Below are positions 12,001-18,920 of a stretch of 54,537 nucleotides of DNA, piece after piece (position 1 is the stretch's first letter; the number at the start of each line of letters is the position of its first letter). This DNA is from JAVJRN01 sp047635055 (GTDB taxonomy: Bacteria > Bacteroidota > Bacteroidia > Cytophagales > Cyclobacteriaceae): assembly GCA_047635055.1 (NCBI GenBank), contig JBLIIJ010000013.1, forward strand, positions 1 through 54,537, read 5' to 3'. The position numbers and the translations under genes are program-made. Below the pieces are notes generated by a model, which was not told the origin of the DNA, made no database searches, and saw only the letters and a program-made list of their open reading frames with translations.

Positions 12001-12899
12001 ATCAAGCTGATCCTTCGGCACGAGTAGGCTATTATGGTATCGGGAATGTACCAAGTTCAGCCATTGATGGTGTAGTTTTCGACCCACTACCTGGCATTGC
12101 TACAGATCCTGCTTTAGAGAAATTAGGTTGGAATGAGATTATTCGGGACAAAGCGCTGTTGGCAGATCAGGCTGTTACTATTTTTGATGAGCGTAATGTT
12201 AATGGTGCGCTACAGTTAACAGAAACGGGTGATGAGTTTACTATTGACTTGCAGGTAAGCTTCGAAACACTTTCTGATGATCTCAGGGAGATATCGCTAA
12301 AGGTAGTGGTAATTGAAAAAGAGGTATCATTCCCAGCGATAAGTGATCCTAACAATTCTTCAATAGTTTACAGTGAAGGTGAAATTGTGAAAAATGTCAT
12401 GCGTGAAATCATCCCTTCGGCGGACGGGAAAGTTTATAAAAATAACCTGGTAAGAGGACAGGTAATTTCTGAAAATATTGTTTGGGCAATAGAGAATATT
12501 GCTGATTTGTCACAAATGGCACTCGTCATATTTGTACAAGATGACGTAACTAAAAAAGTATTACAGGCACATGAAGTATTAGTAAGTGATATCGCAGTAA
12601 TTCAAAAACAAGATCCTCCAACAGGGTTTGAAAACTTGTTTGGTGCAGATGACATCTATGTGGTTTATCCAAACCCAGCCAGTGCACAGTTTACGATACA
12701 TCTTGAGAAGTATGCAGCAAATAGTTTAAGCTGGTCATTGTATGACCAAGCAGGGAAAACGGTGAGAGTAGGGGAGATCCCGCAGGGATCTGCGGGCATT
12801 GTTGTTTCTGCTGATTTAATACCAAGTGGTGTCTATTTATTAGAGATTCATGATGAGGAGAATCGTTGGCTGCCTCAAAGAGTCATCATACAACATTAG
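3..12899 (+). CDS. Giant T9SS-secreted modular repeat protein (5' partial)
   Basis: The reading frame is open from the window edge (first full codon at 3) and the first residues already match the repeat pattern, so the true start lies upstream. At least 4,298 residues are visible. Part one (to about 4,560) is a tandem array of roughly 110-135-residue modules, each opening with an acidic loop of the type DTDGDGNIDEI followed by an SE and a DFxLG motif; I count eleven such loops. Ig-like or cadherin-like modules follow (about 3,840-5,640). A second array (about 7,160-10,740) has modules with a paired Cys: YC or FC near the start and GCE/GCT near the end. A jelly-roll-like stretch lies at about 11,100-11,860. 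The last 80 or so residues (VYPNPASAQF onward, ending SGVYLLEIHDEE plus a short basic strand) are a typical type A T9SS sorting domain. I infer a cell-surface or released adhesin or structural protein; no catalytic domain was recognised. Confidence 0.93.
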   Translation, partial: NVELLDFSFGGVVASAILDAASSSALNNGADIDVSDSDNYITFDVDISGTSAIAVTYDGSLGDNAVFIRDAAGNGAVVGGTSDIDLAPPYFLSSTFYDHNGDGEIEEILLELSESVDNASFEVRDFSLGASFEESTNSVDGVLNENGAALIPATNSIDATDADQYVTLVVNIAGTEPVQMIYVYDNNSTRVQDAAGNGAWDNSSISTIDNATPRITEAKQYDIDLDGSIDQILLTFTEPMSENLGWFSSFEINDFTLGNSFTGASNNVLSVINSATASGQNATDLGDNDQFITISVAVDGSEGISVLYNQTGVSNIQDASGNELIDSYNIGSGATFGIIVDNAAPQFYNAYFFDHDAIGTAGSGNIDEIVIEMSEPVSVANVISLEFLIDSGTAIVSDVLNEVGAASNPSINTVDQSSTDQYFTLAVNVTGTDPVDVDYTGNSLKDISQNIVENTESFNDIDLAAPVILQTFQYDTDLNGHIDEIVLEFTESMTNASFHESDFILGVGLDGIASTSLAVLDHNTGTTPAINTLDATSNDAYITLSVSVNGTAAVSIDYDVAGEGTLEVEDLASTPNQAINQSSSNNSDEALPVFFDASQFDTNSDGNIDHIVFQMSESLDYTKFKAANFDLGTGLNEVESIANQSIAANGDNDDLNDADNYVTMEVDVTGTADVSVAYRVSTGAEVQDLVGNRASNNLNITTIDEAPPLALFARQFDTEIPIGSGNIDQIIVEFSENLDLTIFPTEIVDFVLGAGLVRSVDNTTSDEFVILTVEVSGTDDITVAYNGIAGSVQLSDGTNNASENESISAIDLASPVFVNAFQYDETADGNIDEIVFEMSENVDYNTFESADFILGTGLNGVPSSVTGSVGATARNDDNGDANDNFVTVEVIVNGTQDVTIAYNPNGAGLSRVQDLATTPNQTITNASILTTDAAPPLALFARQYDTETPIGNGNIDQIIVEFSENLDLATYPTETVDFVLGAGLVSSVDNTTSDEFVILTVEVLGTDDITVAYNGIAGSVQLSDGTNNASENESISAIDLASPVFVNAFQYDETADGNIDEIVFEMSENVDYNTFESADFILGTGLNGVSSSVTGSVAATSRNNDTGNANDKFVTMAVSVNGSDDVVVAYNPNGAGLSRVQDLATTPNQTITNATILTTDVAKPVFYNARQYDQAPLDGDIDVIVIEMSEGISSSSFETGDFTVGIGFDGTASTVLSINNFTSLNDDNSDTDQFVSFAVSINGTDDVSVNYNSSGASGVSTQDFSSNEAIDGSINPVDEAIPLVVGVGSSTGDGSYMNADVIAIEPVFTENVIVNTVGGVPTIRLETGPIDRTVSYTSGSSSEILTFNYTVEVDDNSTDLDYLAIGSLSLNGSLIEDNSGNNALLTLSNPGTANSLAANRAIIVDGILPIIQTAWQYDTDGDGNIDEIVIDLSEEVDETTAQTADFSLSSGTVDAVSSLVSGNIANGLDISDSDEYLTLEVSVTGTAAVTVAYSKGTLTDIAGNLANSIPSITVNDQAVPVISNVTSTTPDGAYNEGDIIPIIFTLSESVKVSGTPQITLTTGDTDQIVNYSSGTGTSTLSFNYTVVGPTAPSISDGDNILDLAYQDGTLTAGISIQDQSANTNDLTLASLPVSGGSGSLSNNKNLEIDTTIPALESIGSMSIKTTIGTDGIAKGNDPNDNGSDLADIVVITMDFNDNLLSSPTVIVRSGGFFINNTVALQELNGTNEVWTATFTVNRLDADGAITFTVAYTDKAGNQGITLEASDTDGTSIIIDNTNPTVSYTVVNDPTLSDPYILTAKFSEEMVGLTIDDFTVTTSNALLNNLQNTSGNTWTLDVNPSDTQTAVVTVQLNDDGATDVAGNTISATTLTTLFDDQPPVLTTSNSIFGQALTLTVNQSEVGEIYYAIFNDGETVDIDNEAIKAQATGTLTTARLAGVANGLTDAVANLNYVVSETLPELRVNYDLKIVTEDKVNPTFNLSQPTEIDITSGGIVITAPELTDICLEGDYFNLNDIVLTETISTDFVSSNSLGRTLNLALPDNFEFNTSVGTVTDNAGDVNVDNYTISYIGTSTLVITYDVPTTSLLDIVTISGLEIRALGNNTVNNVQVVRSGGTGTIYRANLGQSVDLNENFATIFATLSTVAPFDAMQVDIPSTTNPYINENDSGILGDESGDGVTVYNADAANLLTSTPFTVNLINVGDSVKVYTDANLTSLQTTYSATLASDTYSPSVEELLGADAATVDMGVNTFWITTQRGTTVNSCESAATLYSVAIIRTENSANTTAFSLKNNIGTRLTFSFPTSGHTGTIFSGNGLSGKKNTAAFKEAGENGSSIQFIPSAAANEVTTEIVTYTLTNSTGIEANYAIRFYLTESDIVLASTNSSGAYQTRTYCQDEDVVELLMTTPQGINVEGADTPDPDFLTIRVYDYSSGARGVSLTNTVFTNAPDTISGATNTAGWIFDPASLNGTAPLIGNRYRYDLEFVYVIQDDLTDQETELAIEIVQIYRLPTVEITNFRNTLVLSDSAYYSNDDDAFEISVNVTYNDSSAVVTDEFNIDSYDIYKYDGEEYVLEATVLDATFNPADPNNDGTSYPESEELGLYRIIYTTATEGDALSPQTFAPPACNSTDTVDFEILAIPNYPGIMTDNTSTDIIAGVTDGDSGNGYLLEYCEGSIIEFLSVDLSSFGTTNVLVRWYSDSLRNNEISNNVSGDNNEVINIANQFFGGNTEPTGRQSARFYYSITNNTNLKTGVNGANSTSTKMGSESETNKVFVQVYPDPSLPVVVGLNNATNEYQYTDNSRNSFNSAELRDEYYFEYCVADGEIVTLNNVLIDASLDQNQPTESYFILYNVNLAAVDSFQTINANTEYAIANLDITKLLDYSPADSTSVVFYLSQRDHDNNYPDEANQYVGCESSLRKFNIAINVIPEIPDAGRFSGGYNNIGVVEYYLCSGDALSDISAPTTQISGNQSYTWYRQVGLGVGDSITTTAFNNRSISMNDLLKSEDFVDLDTMNSTNATLTYSYYVTQTFRTNVQTGFRGCESDYTQVNVNVIPDPTAPLVQDTLRYEESFCSGTTAGVSYTVKVNEGAELNIYSASETQFEGKTSRGTLIETLTDADENGLITITSDNLGIGTLSETVVYFKLSQQTNIEVDGSQFDGCETEIQDMSRIKLYVYNLPADPLLADETLYYCDTDKDDIAAVIATNVEEGGFVQWYDRNDNLLFLDNNEDSLTTSTILAGLLTLDGSHKSDSTYLFKYLQRTDVGAGVSAFEGCSSVGVGTRALSDTLKFTISVVRTPNISEVLLDVDGSRCEYEFNNSSTFVEFSGIKDWLGASSDKNNQSSINYFSFWKVANPIDPLTDAFTNGREIIRANPKEEGTFTIDINSLIKGDGKDDNNISEDSVLNVYITQTVGQLTSQNFAGCTSEIKLDTMNLYPEPAAPEFLLTTDLLKSTELNVDNGSRVINASGSDQDLSWSNYTYTFCDQSDASADVFTIALPNDDERYVWYDNRNAGEAKIDASLRRSTLSFTEASGSELLTRLEIEENNSYVNAGRQSFFVTTIRKGCETQQLNRNEIEAVIGEIPDPVFRWSGLTASLNNTLLEIKDDNLKSRNFEDSVTSVRVIINGLDSPLEVDESYVFTKEVLSFTDIDSLILTEAFPTQNFIAGDYEVSISMTSSPTCTQFSYDVLDSTRLMTLLPTFSLSTVDGDLVNNRYDEDFEAIDSGWLIDQRDYNTNGYQDRSINTGSSWINQNGRIETSNGPDGNYNNNEQSWIYSPNFNTADLNNPIVGLDMNYAFGDTRDGVVLQFSKDDGATWEKTGSYSNVNEVNGSVDFNGTTGVNWYFSTNIEAEPGQYGALSSNRGVYKNEEDGTIIGFNKGANGWSRDIPDLSDITLDITGLNDALTQFKTLFEGLNSIESNENIRFRFALGSNAAGTSKGFVFDNFKVFDGEKVPLIETFNSSESAIAKGAFVVANDLLPTGNGFVWINYFTDLASSGANDELNEVNQADPSARVGYYGIGNVPSSAIDGVVFDPLPGIATDPALEKLGWNEIIRDKALLADQAVTIFDERNVNGALQLTETGDEFTIDLQVSFETLSDDLREISLKVVVIEKEVSFPAISDPNNSSIVYSEGEIVKNVMREIIPSADGKVYKNNLVRGQVISENIVWAIENIADLSQMALVIFVQDDVTKKVLQAHEVLVSDIAVIQKQDPPTGFENLFGADDIYVVYPNPASAQFTIHLEKYAANSLSWSLYDQAGKTVRVGEIPQGSAGIVVSADLIPSGVYLLEIHDEENRWLPQRVIIQH
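2118..3485 (+). repeat. Tandem duplication of a two-module unit, period 684 bp
   Basis: Two neighbouring copies of a 684-base (228-codon) unit lie inside the giant gene, about 2,118-2,801 and 2,802-3,485. From 2,330 to 2,557 and 3,014 to 3,241 I see no base difference over 228 bases, including silent positions. The flanks of the unit have drifted (for example GTACC against GGACC after the identical block). Each unit carries two acidic-loop modules. The nucleotide identity points to a recent in-frame duplication or to gene conversion, not to selection on protein sequence alone. Confidence 0.9.
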
Positions 12900-12940
12900 C
12901 ACATCAGTAGAGAGCTACTAACGTGCAAGTCAAAAACTAA

Positions 12941-12980
12941 AGTCCCAAATCATAAGTTAGATTTGGGACTTTTTTGTTTT
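12941..12980 (+). terminator. Rho-independent terminator of the giant gene
   Basis: A perfect 11-bp stem AGTCCCAAATC / GATTTGGGACT (12,941-12,951 and 12,960-12,970) with an 8-base loop is followed by TTTTTGTTTT. It starts 42 bases after the stop codon of the giant gene, which therefore appears to be the last gene of its transcript. Confidence 0.93.
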
Positions 12981-13801
12981 CTCAATATATTTATTGAATA
13001 TCCTCTAGAACACACATGCCAAGACATTAATAAACTAAGGATAATATTTCTGTTTGGATTATATCGAAAGAGCGCAGGGTATTAAAAATCTTGTATTCGA
13101 GGAAAAATTGGTAGGGTAGTAGTCTGAATGCTGATTTGATGAATTAACATATACCAAGCTTATCAATGGAATAATGTGCAAGCTTATTCAAAAGCTATCA
13201 ATTTAAACGCCACATTGTGTTGGTCTTACTTTCGAACGCATGCATCGAATAAGAATCAATTATACACTTTAAAACGCCAAGAGCCTGTTCTGAGTTTCTT
13301 GATTTGCGAATAATAAAGAGCTACAAGTCTACTAAGAGTAATCATGGGATCCTTGATATAAAATTTGCCACTTGAGACTAAAGGTTGTGATACTCTGCGT
13401 TTTCAAATGCGGCCTGTGGTTTTTTAGATTCAACGATTCAACGTTGCATTGCGTTTTATGAGGGGAAGTTCAGAAAAGGAAAATAACCAGCCATCAGTAA
13501 ATATGTAGGTTCGAGACTAAAGCATATTTCGCAAACCCTAATATGTTTCTTTTAGCTTCAAAGGCAGAAGTCATAAAGTGAACTTGATATATTTATACTT
13601 CAAGCGCACTTGGCGATAACGGACAATTTTGTTGACAAATAACACGAATGTTAATGTCAATTAAGTTTGCAGTTTGTATAATATGGAAAAGCACGATAAC
13701 GGCGGACTAGATGATTTTTTAACCGCTAACAAAGTGCTTCTACAGAGTCAGTCTTTTTGATGATCTATATAATGTTACAAAAGGCATTAAAAACTCAGGT
13801 A
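12976..13801. other. Gene-poor gap, no supported gene
   Basis: About 825 bases between the giant gene's terminator and the small exported protein. Every frame is broken often. One open stretch on the plus strand (13,143-13,313) reads like a worn tetratricopeptide helix pair (YSKAINLNA then WSYFRTH), but open stretches of 50 codons are expected by chance in AT-rich DNA and another open stretch overlaps it on the minus strand. I see no tRNA, clear terminator or promoter. It may be decayed coding DNA. Confidence 0.5.
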
Positions 13802-14335
13802 TTACTCAATATTTAAATGATGAACATGTTCTCTTATATGATCAACTCGCTTTGTGGTGTGCTTAATGTACTTATTAAGTAAATTTTCTACAATGAGTAC
13901 TTGACCATCATATGACTCAGACGCGATATCATTTTTAAGTTCATTAGAATTATTTTCAATGTCTTTCGCATCATTGCACTCTTCACGTAAGAAGGCTATG
14001 AAATTTTTAACAGAAAAGTCTTTTTCGAATTTCTCTATTTCCTTAATTGCTTTTTGTACTTCTTTAGAACCACTACCATTTCTATTGGCATATTTTAGTT
14101 TTGAATATAAAACAGAGTCATAATGATGAATATCTTTCATCAAAGCGATCACTTCGTATCGAAACTCTTTTTCTTTACAAAATTTAAGTAAGCCGGTGTA
14201 GCTGTTGAGGTTGATAGATTCGAGATCCCAGTTGAATGTTATTTCATCGAACTTCTTGACCAAAGTCACGTTTTCGTCTTGTGCTTTCAGGACAATCGAG
14301 CATATTAATAAAGCAACAATCAATAACTTATTCAT
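13802..14335 (-). CDS. Small exported protein, function unknown
   Basis: 177 residues. The N-terminus (MNKLLIVALLICSIVLKAQ) is a clear Sec signal peptide ending in KAQ, so the protein is predicted to be exported to the periplasm or outer membrane. The mature part is charged and mostly helical by composition, rich in Lys, Glu and Asn, with two cysteines, and ends in a His-rich segment (HIREHVHHLNIE). I do not recognise a family. It stands alone between two gene-poor gaps, with no neighbour on its strand within 650 bases on either side, so its context says little. The ATG start is supported by the signal peptide beginning exactly there. Confidence 0.75.
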   Translation of the reverse strand: MNKLLIVALLICSIVLKAQDENVTLVKKFDEITFNWDLESINLNSYTGLLKFCKEKEFRYEVIALMKDIHHYDSVLYSKLKYANRNGSGSKEVQKAIKEIEKFEKDFSVKNFIAFLREECNDAKDIENNSNELKNDIASESYDGQVLIVENLLNKYIKHTTKRVDHIREHVHHLNIE

Positions 14336-15011
14336 AATATAGTTTTATTTAATAAGGCAAAGTTCGAACCAAAATAAATCATAGAAGAAAACTCACTTGA
14401 AAATCTCAAGTAAAATATAAAAATTTTCGACGAATGGTCTTTTAACGGTTATTAGACTACTAAATGCGTTCATTTATTTCTTAAAAAATTTGGTTTTGCC
14501 TTTGTGATTTTAAGATAATGGCTATATCTGACACTTTATTTAATCATTTTCTAAATCATTTCACTTTATGAGCGAAGTAGATGCGTCTTCTTTGCTCCCT
14601 TTAGTAAGGCAATAAAGAAACTATGTGCTACCTAATCTCGGTTCAATAATATCTGTAACACCTTACACTTAGAAAATAAACAGCAAACGCGTAGTGTTTT
14701 GTGTTAATACTAATTTTCGGAGATTTGCCAATTTGAATATATAAGGAGTTGACTGTTTTTGCGGATAAATCAAAAACGATTAACCACTGAATACATTATT
14801 GCACATTGTCTTTCTTTTTTTGTTATCGAATCTCGATTTTAACCTTGCTATTTTTTGTCTAAAGGAATTTAGGACGACTAAAAAAAAGTGGATTCAAACT
14901 GGATTTATCGGAAACCAACTCGTGGTTTTATTCGATACTTGTAAACGTTGCAATTATACTTTGCAAGCTCACTTTAAGGTTTTGTTTTGTAAAGTTCCTT
15001 TGAAATCTAAA
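14336..15011. other. Gene-poor gap, no supported gene
   Basis: About 675 bases upstream of the small exported gene. There is a short inverted repeat (ACTTGA, 5 bases, TCAAGT near 14,394-14,410) that could be a small operator, and an AT-rich tract near 14,800-14,890. A plus-strand open frame near 14,800-15,060 has a sequence unlike a real protein and runs over the 3' end of the next gene, so it is not called. Nothing else was seen. Confidence 0.45.
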
Positions 15012-15215
15012 TCACCTTTTTTTTGGAGCACCTTTTTGAAGTTTAGAATAATTGGCTCTTAGACGCTCAACTATTTTGAATGACACTGTTGCCATTTCTA
15101 TAGTCTCATCAAAATGGTCACATAATAAAATTATATCTTCTTTCGATAGATCATTACCGTCAATAAGCTTTTTTCGAAAATAGGCTAAATAATCTCTTTC
15201 TTCTTGTAGTAACAT
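15012..15215 (-). CDS. Small hypothetical protein, 67 residues
   Basis: A short ORF with a balanced, protein-like composition (MLLQEERDYLAYFRKKL at the start, basic tail KGAPKKR). It is predicted to be almost wholly helical, with no membrane segment and no signal peptide. It lies 57 bases downstream of the DUF255 gene on the same strand, so it may be the last gene of that transcript. I do not recognise a family. The call rests on composition and placement only, so it is moderate; a chance ORF of this length is possible. Confidence 0.45.
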   Translation of the reverse strand: MLLQEERDYLAYFRKKLIDGNDLSKEDIILLCDHFDETIEMATVSFKIVERLRANYSKLQKGAPKKR

Positions 15216-15272
15216 CTACCAGTAAAGTTAGATTAATGATTTTACTAATTATTTAATAGAACTAAAAAATGC

Positions 15273-17381
15273 TTACTCTTCCATTAAATTCATTGCTTCT
15301 TGAGCCGTGAAAACAGGTCGTTTGCATGTTTTATCATAACAAAGATAGATGGTGGTCTTATCCTCAATAGTACGCTTATATTTAAATAGCTCAAGATTAC
15401 TACTACTTTCAGTAGCCATGCATATTTTTGAAGGTATGAATTGATGGTTGATACTGTCTTGTATATTTCTGTAATCGGATCCGACTATCATTATTTCAGC
15501 TGTTGGGTTCATCATATTCAATGCAACAAGCGACCAATAAGACATATATTCCGGCTCTTTACTGATAAGATGGCTTACTTGGTCTATCATTTTGGAGGCT
15601 AGTGTCTTATAGTTTTGTACATAGAGAATTGTTCCTAATTTCCATAAATTATCTACCATAATGGCATTAGATGAGGGAATAACATTGTCAAATAACTCTT
15701 TCTTTCTTGCTATCAGTTGCTCAGATTCGTTGCTAGAGTAAAAGAATAATTGTTCTTTTTCATCATAAAAATTAGCAATCACTCTGTCTGTCAAATTCTG
15801 TGCTTTGTGAAGATACTTTTCCTCACCAAATGTTTCATATAGAGCAACAAATGCCTGAATAACCGTTGCATAGTCTTCTAAATAGCCTTCATTGTCTGAT
15901 CCGAAAGTTCTTACCAACAGATCGTCAGAAATGAGGGAATCATAAATGAACTTTGAATTTTGATTAATTATTGAAATTAATTGATTTTCTCCGGTGGCTT
16001 GATAAGCATGTATAAGCCCTGTTAACATTAACCCATTCCATCCGGCTAATATTTTGTTATCTAACCCAGGCCTAATGCGTTTTTCTCTTACTAAAAGTGC
16101 TTTTTGTTTAAAATTGAGAATTTTTGTGTGAAGCTCTTCTTCTGAGACTTCAAATCTTTGAGCTAAATCAATCATGTCATCGAGCGTACGTAGAACATTC
16201 GTTCCTTCCCAATTTCCATTTAACGAAACATCAAAGTAGGCAGCAAGCATGGAAGAATCTTCTCCTGCCACTTCAACAAATTCATCATAAGACCACACAT
16301 AAAATTTACCTTCTTCGCCTTCACTGTCGGCATCTAGTGCGGCATAGAAACCACCATTCTCATGTGTCATCTCACGCTTTAACCATGAGGTAGTTTCTAG
16401 GATTACTTGCTTGTATAGCGGGCTTTTAGATTCTTTGTAGGCAATGCTATAGAGAGAAAGTAGCTGACCATTATCGTACAGCATTTTCTCAAAATGTGGA
16501 ACATGCCACTCTGAATCCACGGAATACCTTGAAAACCCACCACCAATCTGATCATAAATACCTCCGGCGGCAATTTTATCTAAAGTGAATAAGAGATGCT
16601 TTCTTAATTGATCGTTTTGTTTGTAAAAGTTTAAATGAAAAAAGTAATTCCAAACTGAGGGCATAGGAAACTTGGGAGACTTGTTCATTCCTCCCCATTC
16701 TTTATCAAAGTTAGATACTAGTCCCAAAAGAGATTCTTCAAAATCTTCAATTTTCAGATTTTGGATATTATCACCAAGTCCATATTTTTTTTTATAATCA
16801 TCTGTAACACTTTTCGCAAATTGATCTGCTGATTCTGCGAGCTTGTCAAAGTTGTTATTGTAGGCATCATTAATACTACGCAATAATTTCAACCAATTTT
16901 CAGGGGGAAAATAAGTGCCACCATAGAAGGGCTTTTGATCCGGAGTAAGAAAAACATTTAGTGGCCAACCTCCTCTAAGTCCCATATTCTGTACGGCATC
17001 CATATAGATCTGGTCAATGTCAGGTCTTTCTTCTCTGTCCAGTTTTATGTTGATGAAATGCTCGTTCATAAACTGAGCAATACTATCATTCTCAAATGAT
17101 TCATGAGCCATTACGTGACACCAATGGCATGAACTATAGCCAATACTCAGTAAAATTGGTTTGTTTTGTTCTTTAGCTAAACTCAATGCTTCATCTCCCC
17201 AAGGGTACCAATGCACGGGATTATAAGCATGTTGTTTGAGGTAAGGGCTTGTGCTGTTTATGAGGTTATTTGCTTTGCTGACTGTATTTTCTTCCATGGG
17301 TGATTTTTCAGGGATGTAAGAGCAATTTGAACAAATAAAGCATAGGATGAAAAGAGTAAATATGATTTTTTGATTATTCAT
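15273..17381 (-). CDS. Thioredoxin-domain protein, YyaL/DUF255 (SPATA20) family
   Basis: 702 residues. The DUF255 thioredoxin-like domain covers about residues 40-200 and contains the family signature NPVHWYPWG, the CHWCHVM redox site and the LDREERPDID motif, followed by the GGWPLNVFLTPD segment. The rest is an (alpha/alpha)-barrel-like region resembling N-acylglucosamine 2-epimerases and six-hairpin glycosidases. The molecular reaction of the family is not established. The N-terminus is hydrophobic with several Cys (FILCFICSNCSY), suggesting an exported, perhaps lipid-anchored, form, although no residue before Cys fits the classical lipobox well. Its ATG overlaps the stop codon of the GSCFA gene in a TAATG, so the two are probably translated together. 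Confidence 0.88.
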   Translation of the reverse strand: MNNQKIIFTLFILCFICSNCSYIPEKSPMEENTVSKANNLINSTSPYLKQHAYNPVHWYPWGDEALSLAKEQNKPILLSIGYSSCHWCHVMAHESFENDSIAQFMNEHFINIKLDREERPDIDQIYMDAVQNMGLRGGWPLNVFLTPDQKPFYGGTYFPPENWLKLLRSINDAYNNNFDKLAESADQFAKSVTDDYKKKYGLGDNIQNLKIEDFEESLLGLVSNFDKEWGGMNKSPKFPMPSVWNYFFHLNFYKQNDQLRKHLLFTLDKIAAGGIYDQIGGGFSRYSVDSEWHVPHFEKMLYDNGQLLSLYSIAYKESKSPLYKQVILETTSWLKREMTHENGGFYAALDADSEGEEGKFYVWSYDEFVEVAGEDSSMLAAYFDVSLNGNWEGTNVLRTLDDMIDLAQRFEVSEEELHTKILNFKQKALLVREKRIRPGLDNKILAGWNGLMLTGLIHAYQATGENQLISIINQNSKFIYDSLISDDLLVRTFGSDNEGYLEDYATVIQAFVALYETFGEEKYLHKAQNLTDRVIANFYDEKEQLFFYSSNESEQLIARKKELFDNVIPSSNAIMVDNLWKLGTILYVQNYKTLASKMIDQVSHLISKEPEYMSYWSLVALNMMNPTAEIMIVGSDYRNIQDSINHQFIPSKICMATESSSNLELFKYKRTIEDKTTIYLCYDKTCKRPVFTAQEAMNLMEE

Positions 17382-18352
17382 TATTGGATTAAACCGTCAA
17401 TTTGTTGTAATTCTTCTTGAATGTTTACTTTTGAATTAACAGAAATCAACCTTTCTCTGAGTTTTACAAGAAATAACTGGTGTTTTACACTCAGAGGGTT
17501 GAAAGCTTTATGCCTTAAGCTAGTGGTAATTTCCCTCCATTCCTTCACAAATGAATGTGTTTTTTTGTCAAAAAAAACATCATTGAAATTACCAAGAACA
17601 AAATCGATAGCTTGTTGATTTGGGTGTATCAGATCTGATTCATAGAATCTATAGTCTCTAAGTACATCTATTACGAGTTCATAAGATTCGAAATAGTGAA
17701 TGTTTTTAGAATCCTTACTTAGGAGGAGACTTGCTTTAACCAATTCAGCTTTACCGATAATGTTATTAGAGAGACCAAGTTTGGTGTGTCTGACTGGGCT
17801 TACTGTTAAAGTGATTTTCAAATTAGGATTTATGGCCAACAGGTTCTCAAGAAATGTTTCCATTGCCAGAATGATTCTTTGAGACTCGATTAACGTTCGT
17901 TTAAAAAGCTCCTCAGGCATTTTATGACAATTTGCAATGCATTTGTCAAGTTTGATATGTGTAAAGGCCCATGCCGTACCCCATGTGATTACCAAATGAT
18001 CTAGTGTTGCTAATGCAGATTTAATATCCTTGTTTTTAATCTCTAAGATATTAAGAAGTTCCTTTTTACTCTCCGCAACGATAGATGAATGCGCTTGATA
18101 ATAATAGAAGAGTCCATCTCTCTCAATGATGCATGATTCCTCTATCGTATTGTCAAGTGCATTTTGTAAGGTTTCAATGATCGATAGTGGATTATATAGT
18201 ATGCCAAGCGGGTTATCAAGGACTTTAAATTTAAAGTCTTTGAGGTAGGAGGCAAGGTGTGTGGAAAAACACGAGCCAATAGAAAGGAAGGAATGGCCTA
18301 AGGATATTTTAAAGCTTCCAGGTTCATGTTTAAATGGTAGGAAGAAATTCAT
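17381..18352 (-). CDS. GSCFA domain protein
   Basis: 323 residues, the usual size for this Bacteroidota family. The family signature is visible at about residues 25-34 as LSIGSCFST, and the central TVSPVRHT and the later HPNQQAIDFV resemble the conserved blocks of GSCFA/SGNH-like proteins. That similarity suggests a hydrolase or acyl-transfer role, but no activity is proven for the family. No signal peptide, so probably cytoplasmic. It is first in a two-gene unit with the DUF255 protein, whose start codon shares a base with this stop codon. Confidence 0.85.
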   Translation of the reverse strand: MNFFLPFKHEPGSFKISLGHSFLSIGSCFSTHLASYLKDFKFKVLDNPLGILYNPLSIIETLQNALDNTIEESCIIERDGLFYYYQAHSSIVAESKKELLNILEIKNKDIKSALATLDHLVITWGTAWAFTHIKLDKCIANCHKMPEELFKRTLIESQRIILAMETFLENLLAINPNLKITLTVSPVRHTKLGLSNNIIGKAELVKASLLLSKDSKNIHYFESYELVIDVLRDYRFYESDLIHPNQQAIDFVLGNFNDVFFDKKTHSFVKEWREITTSLRHKAFNPLSVKHQLFLVKLRERLISVNSKVNIQEELQQIDGLIQ

Positions 18353-18418
18353 CGAGATAATTTAGTTTGGCCATGAGTTATAGATAGGATGTAAATCCAA
18401 ACCTATTGACGAGAGGAT

Positions 18419-18450
18419 AAAAAAAAAGCCTTTTCAGTAAAGAAAAGGCT
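18419..18450 (-). terminator. Terminator after rplI
   Basis: Read on the minus strand: a 9-bp perfect stem AGCCTTTTC / GAAAAGGCT with a 6-base loop (18,427-18,450), followed by nine T. It lies 24 bases beyond the rplI stop and separates the ribosomal operon from the GSCFA gene. Confidence 0.93.
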
Positions 18451-18473
18451 CTAAATATATTCTTTTAATCATA

Positions 18474-18914
18474 TTAGTCTGAAACAACCGACGCGGTGAT
18501 CTCAGCTTTTACCTCTTTGTGTAGATCGATTTCTACCGGGTAATCGCCTAATGACTTAATACTACCCACACTGATCTTTTTTCGGTCAATGTCGAAACCT
18601 TTTTCTCTTAATGCATCTGAAATTTGAAGCGCAGTAACAGCCCCAAATATTTTTCCTGACTCACCTGCTTTTGTTTTGATTATAACAGTTAAGCTATTTA
18701 GCTTATCGCTAATTGCTATCGCGTCATTTTTCAATTTTTCAGCTTTGTGAGCTGCTTGGCGAACATTCTCTAAGATCATTTTCTTATTTGAACCGCTAGC
18801 GATCATCGCAAATCCTTGAGGGATAAGAAAGTTTCTTCCGTATCCAGGCTTTACATTAACGATATCGTTTTTGTAGCCTACTCCTTTGATATCTTCTTTT
18901 AAGATAATTTCCAT
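18474..18914 (-). CDS. rplI: 50S ribosomal protein L9
   Basis: 146 residues, typical length. The N-terminal RNA-binding domain shows the L9 signature (MEIILKEDIKGVGYKND, then GYGRNFLIPQGFA), followed by the long connecting helix and the C-terminal domain with KAGESGKIFGAVT. It binds 23S rRNA near the L1 stalk. It is the last gene of the rpsF-rpsR-rplI cluster, 6 bases after rpsR, and is followed by a strong terminator. Confidence 0.97.
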   Translation of the reverse strand: MEIILKEDIKGVGYKNDIVNVKPGYGRNFLIPQGFAMIASGSNKKMILENVRQAAHKAEKLKNDAIAISDKLNSLTVIIKTKAGESGKIFGAVTALQISDALREKGFDIDRKKISVGSIKSLGDYPVEIDLHKEVKAEITASVVSD

Positions 18915-18920
18915 CAGTGA

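Noticed and set aside
13255..13404. Minus-strand open stretch reading GKFYIKDPMITLSRLVALYY
   Set aside because: It overlaps another open stretch on the plus strand; both cannot be coding and no family is recognised.
14799..15062. Plus-strand open frame of 87 codons
   Set aside because: Sequence is low complexity and hydrophobic without pattern, and it runs across the 3' end of a more protein-like minus-strand gene.
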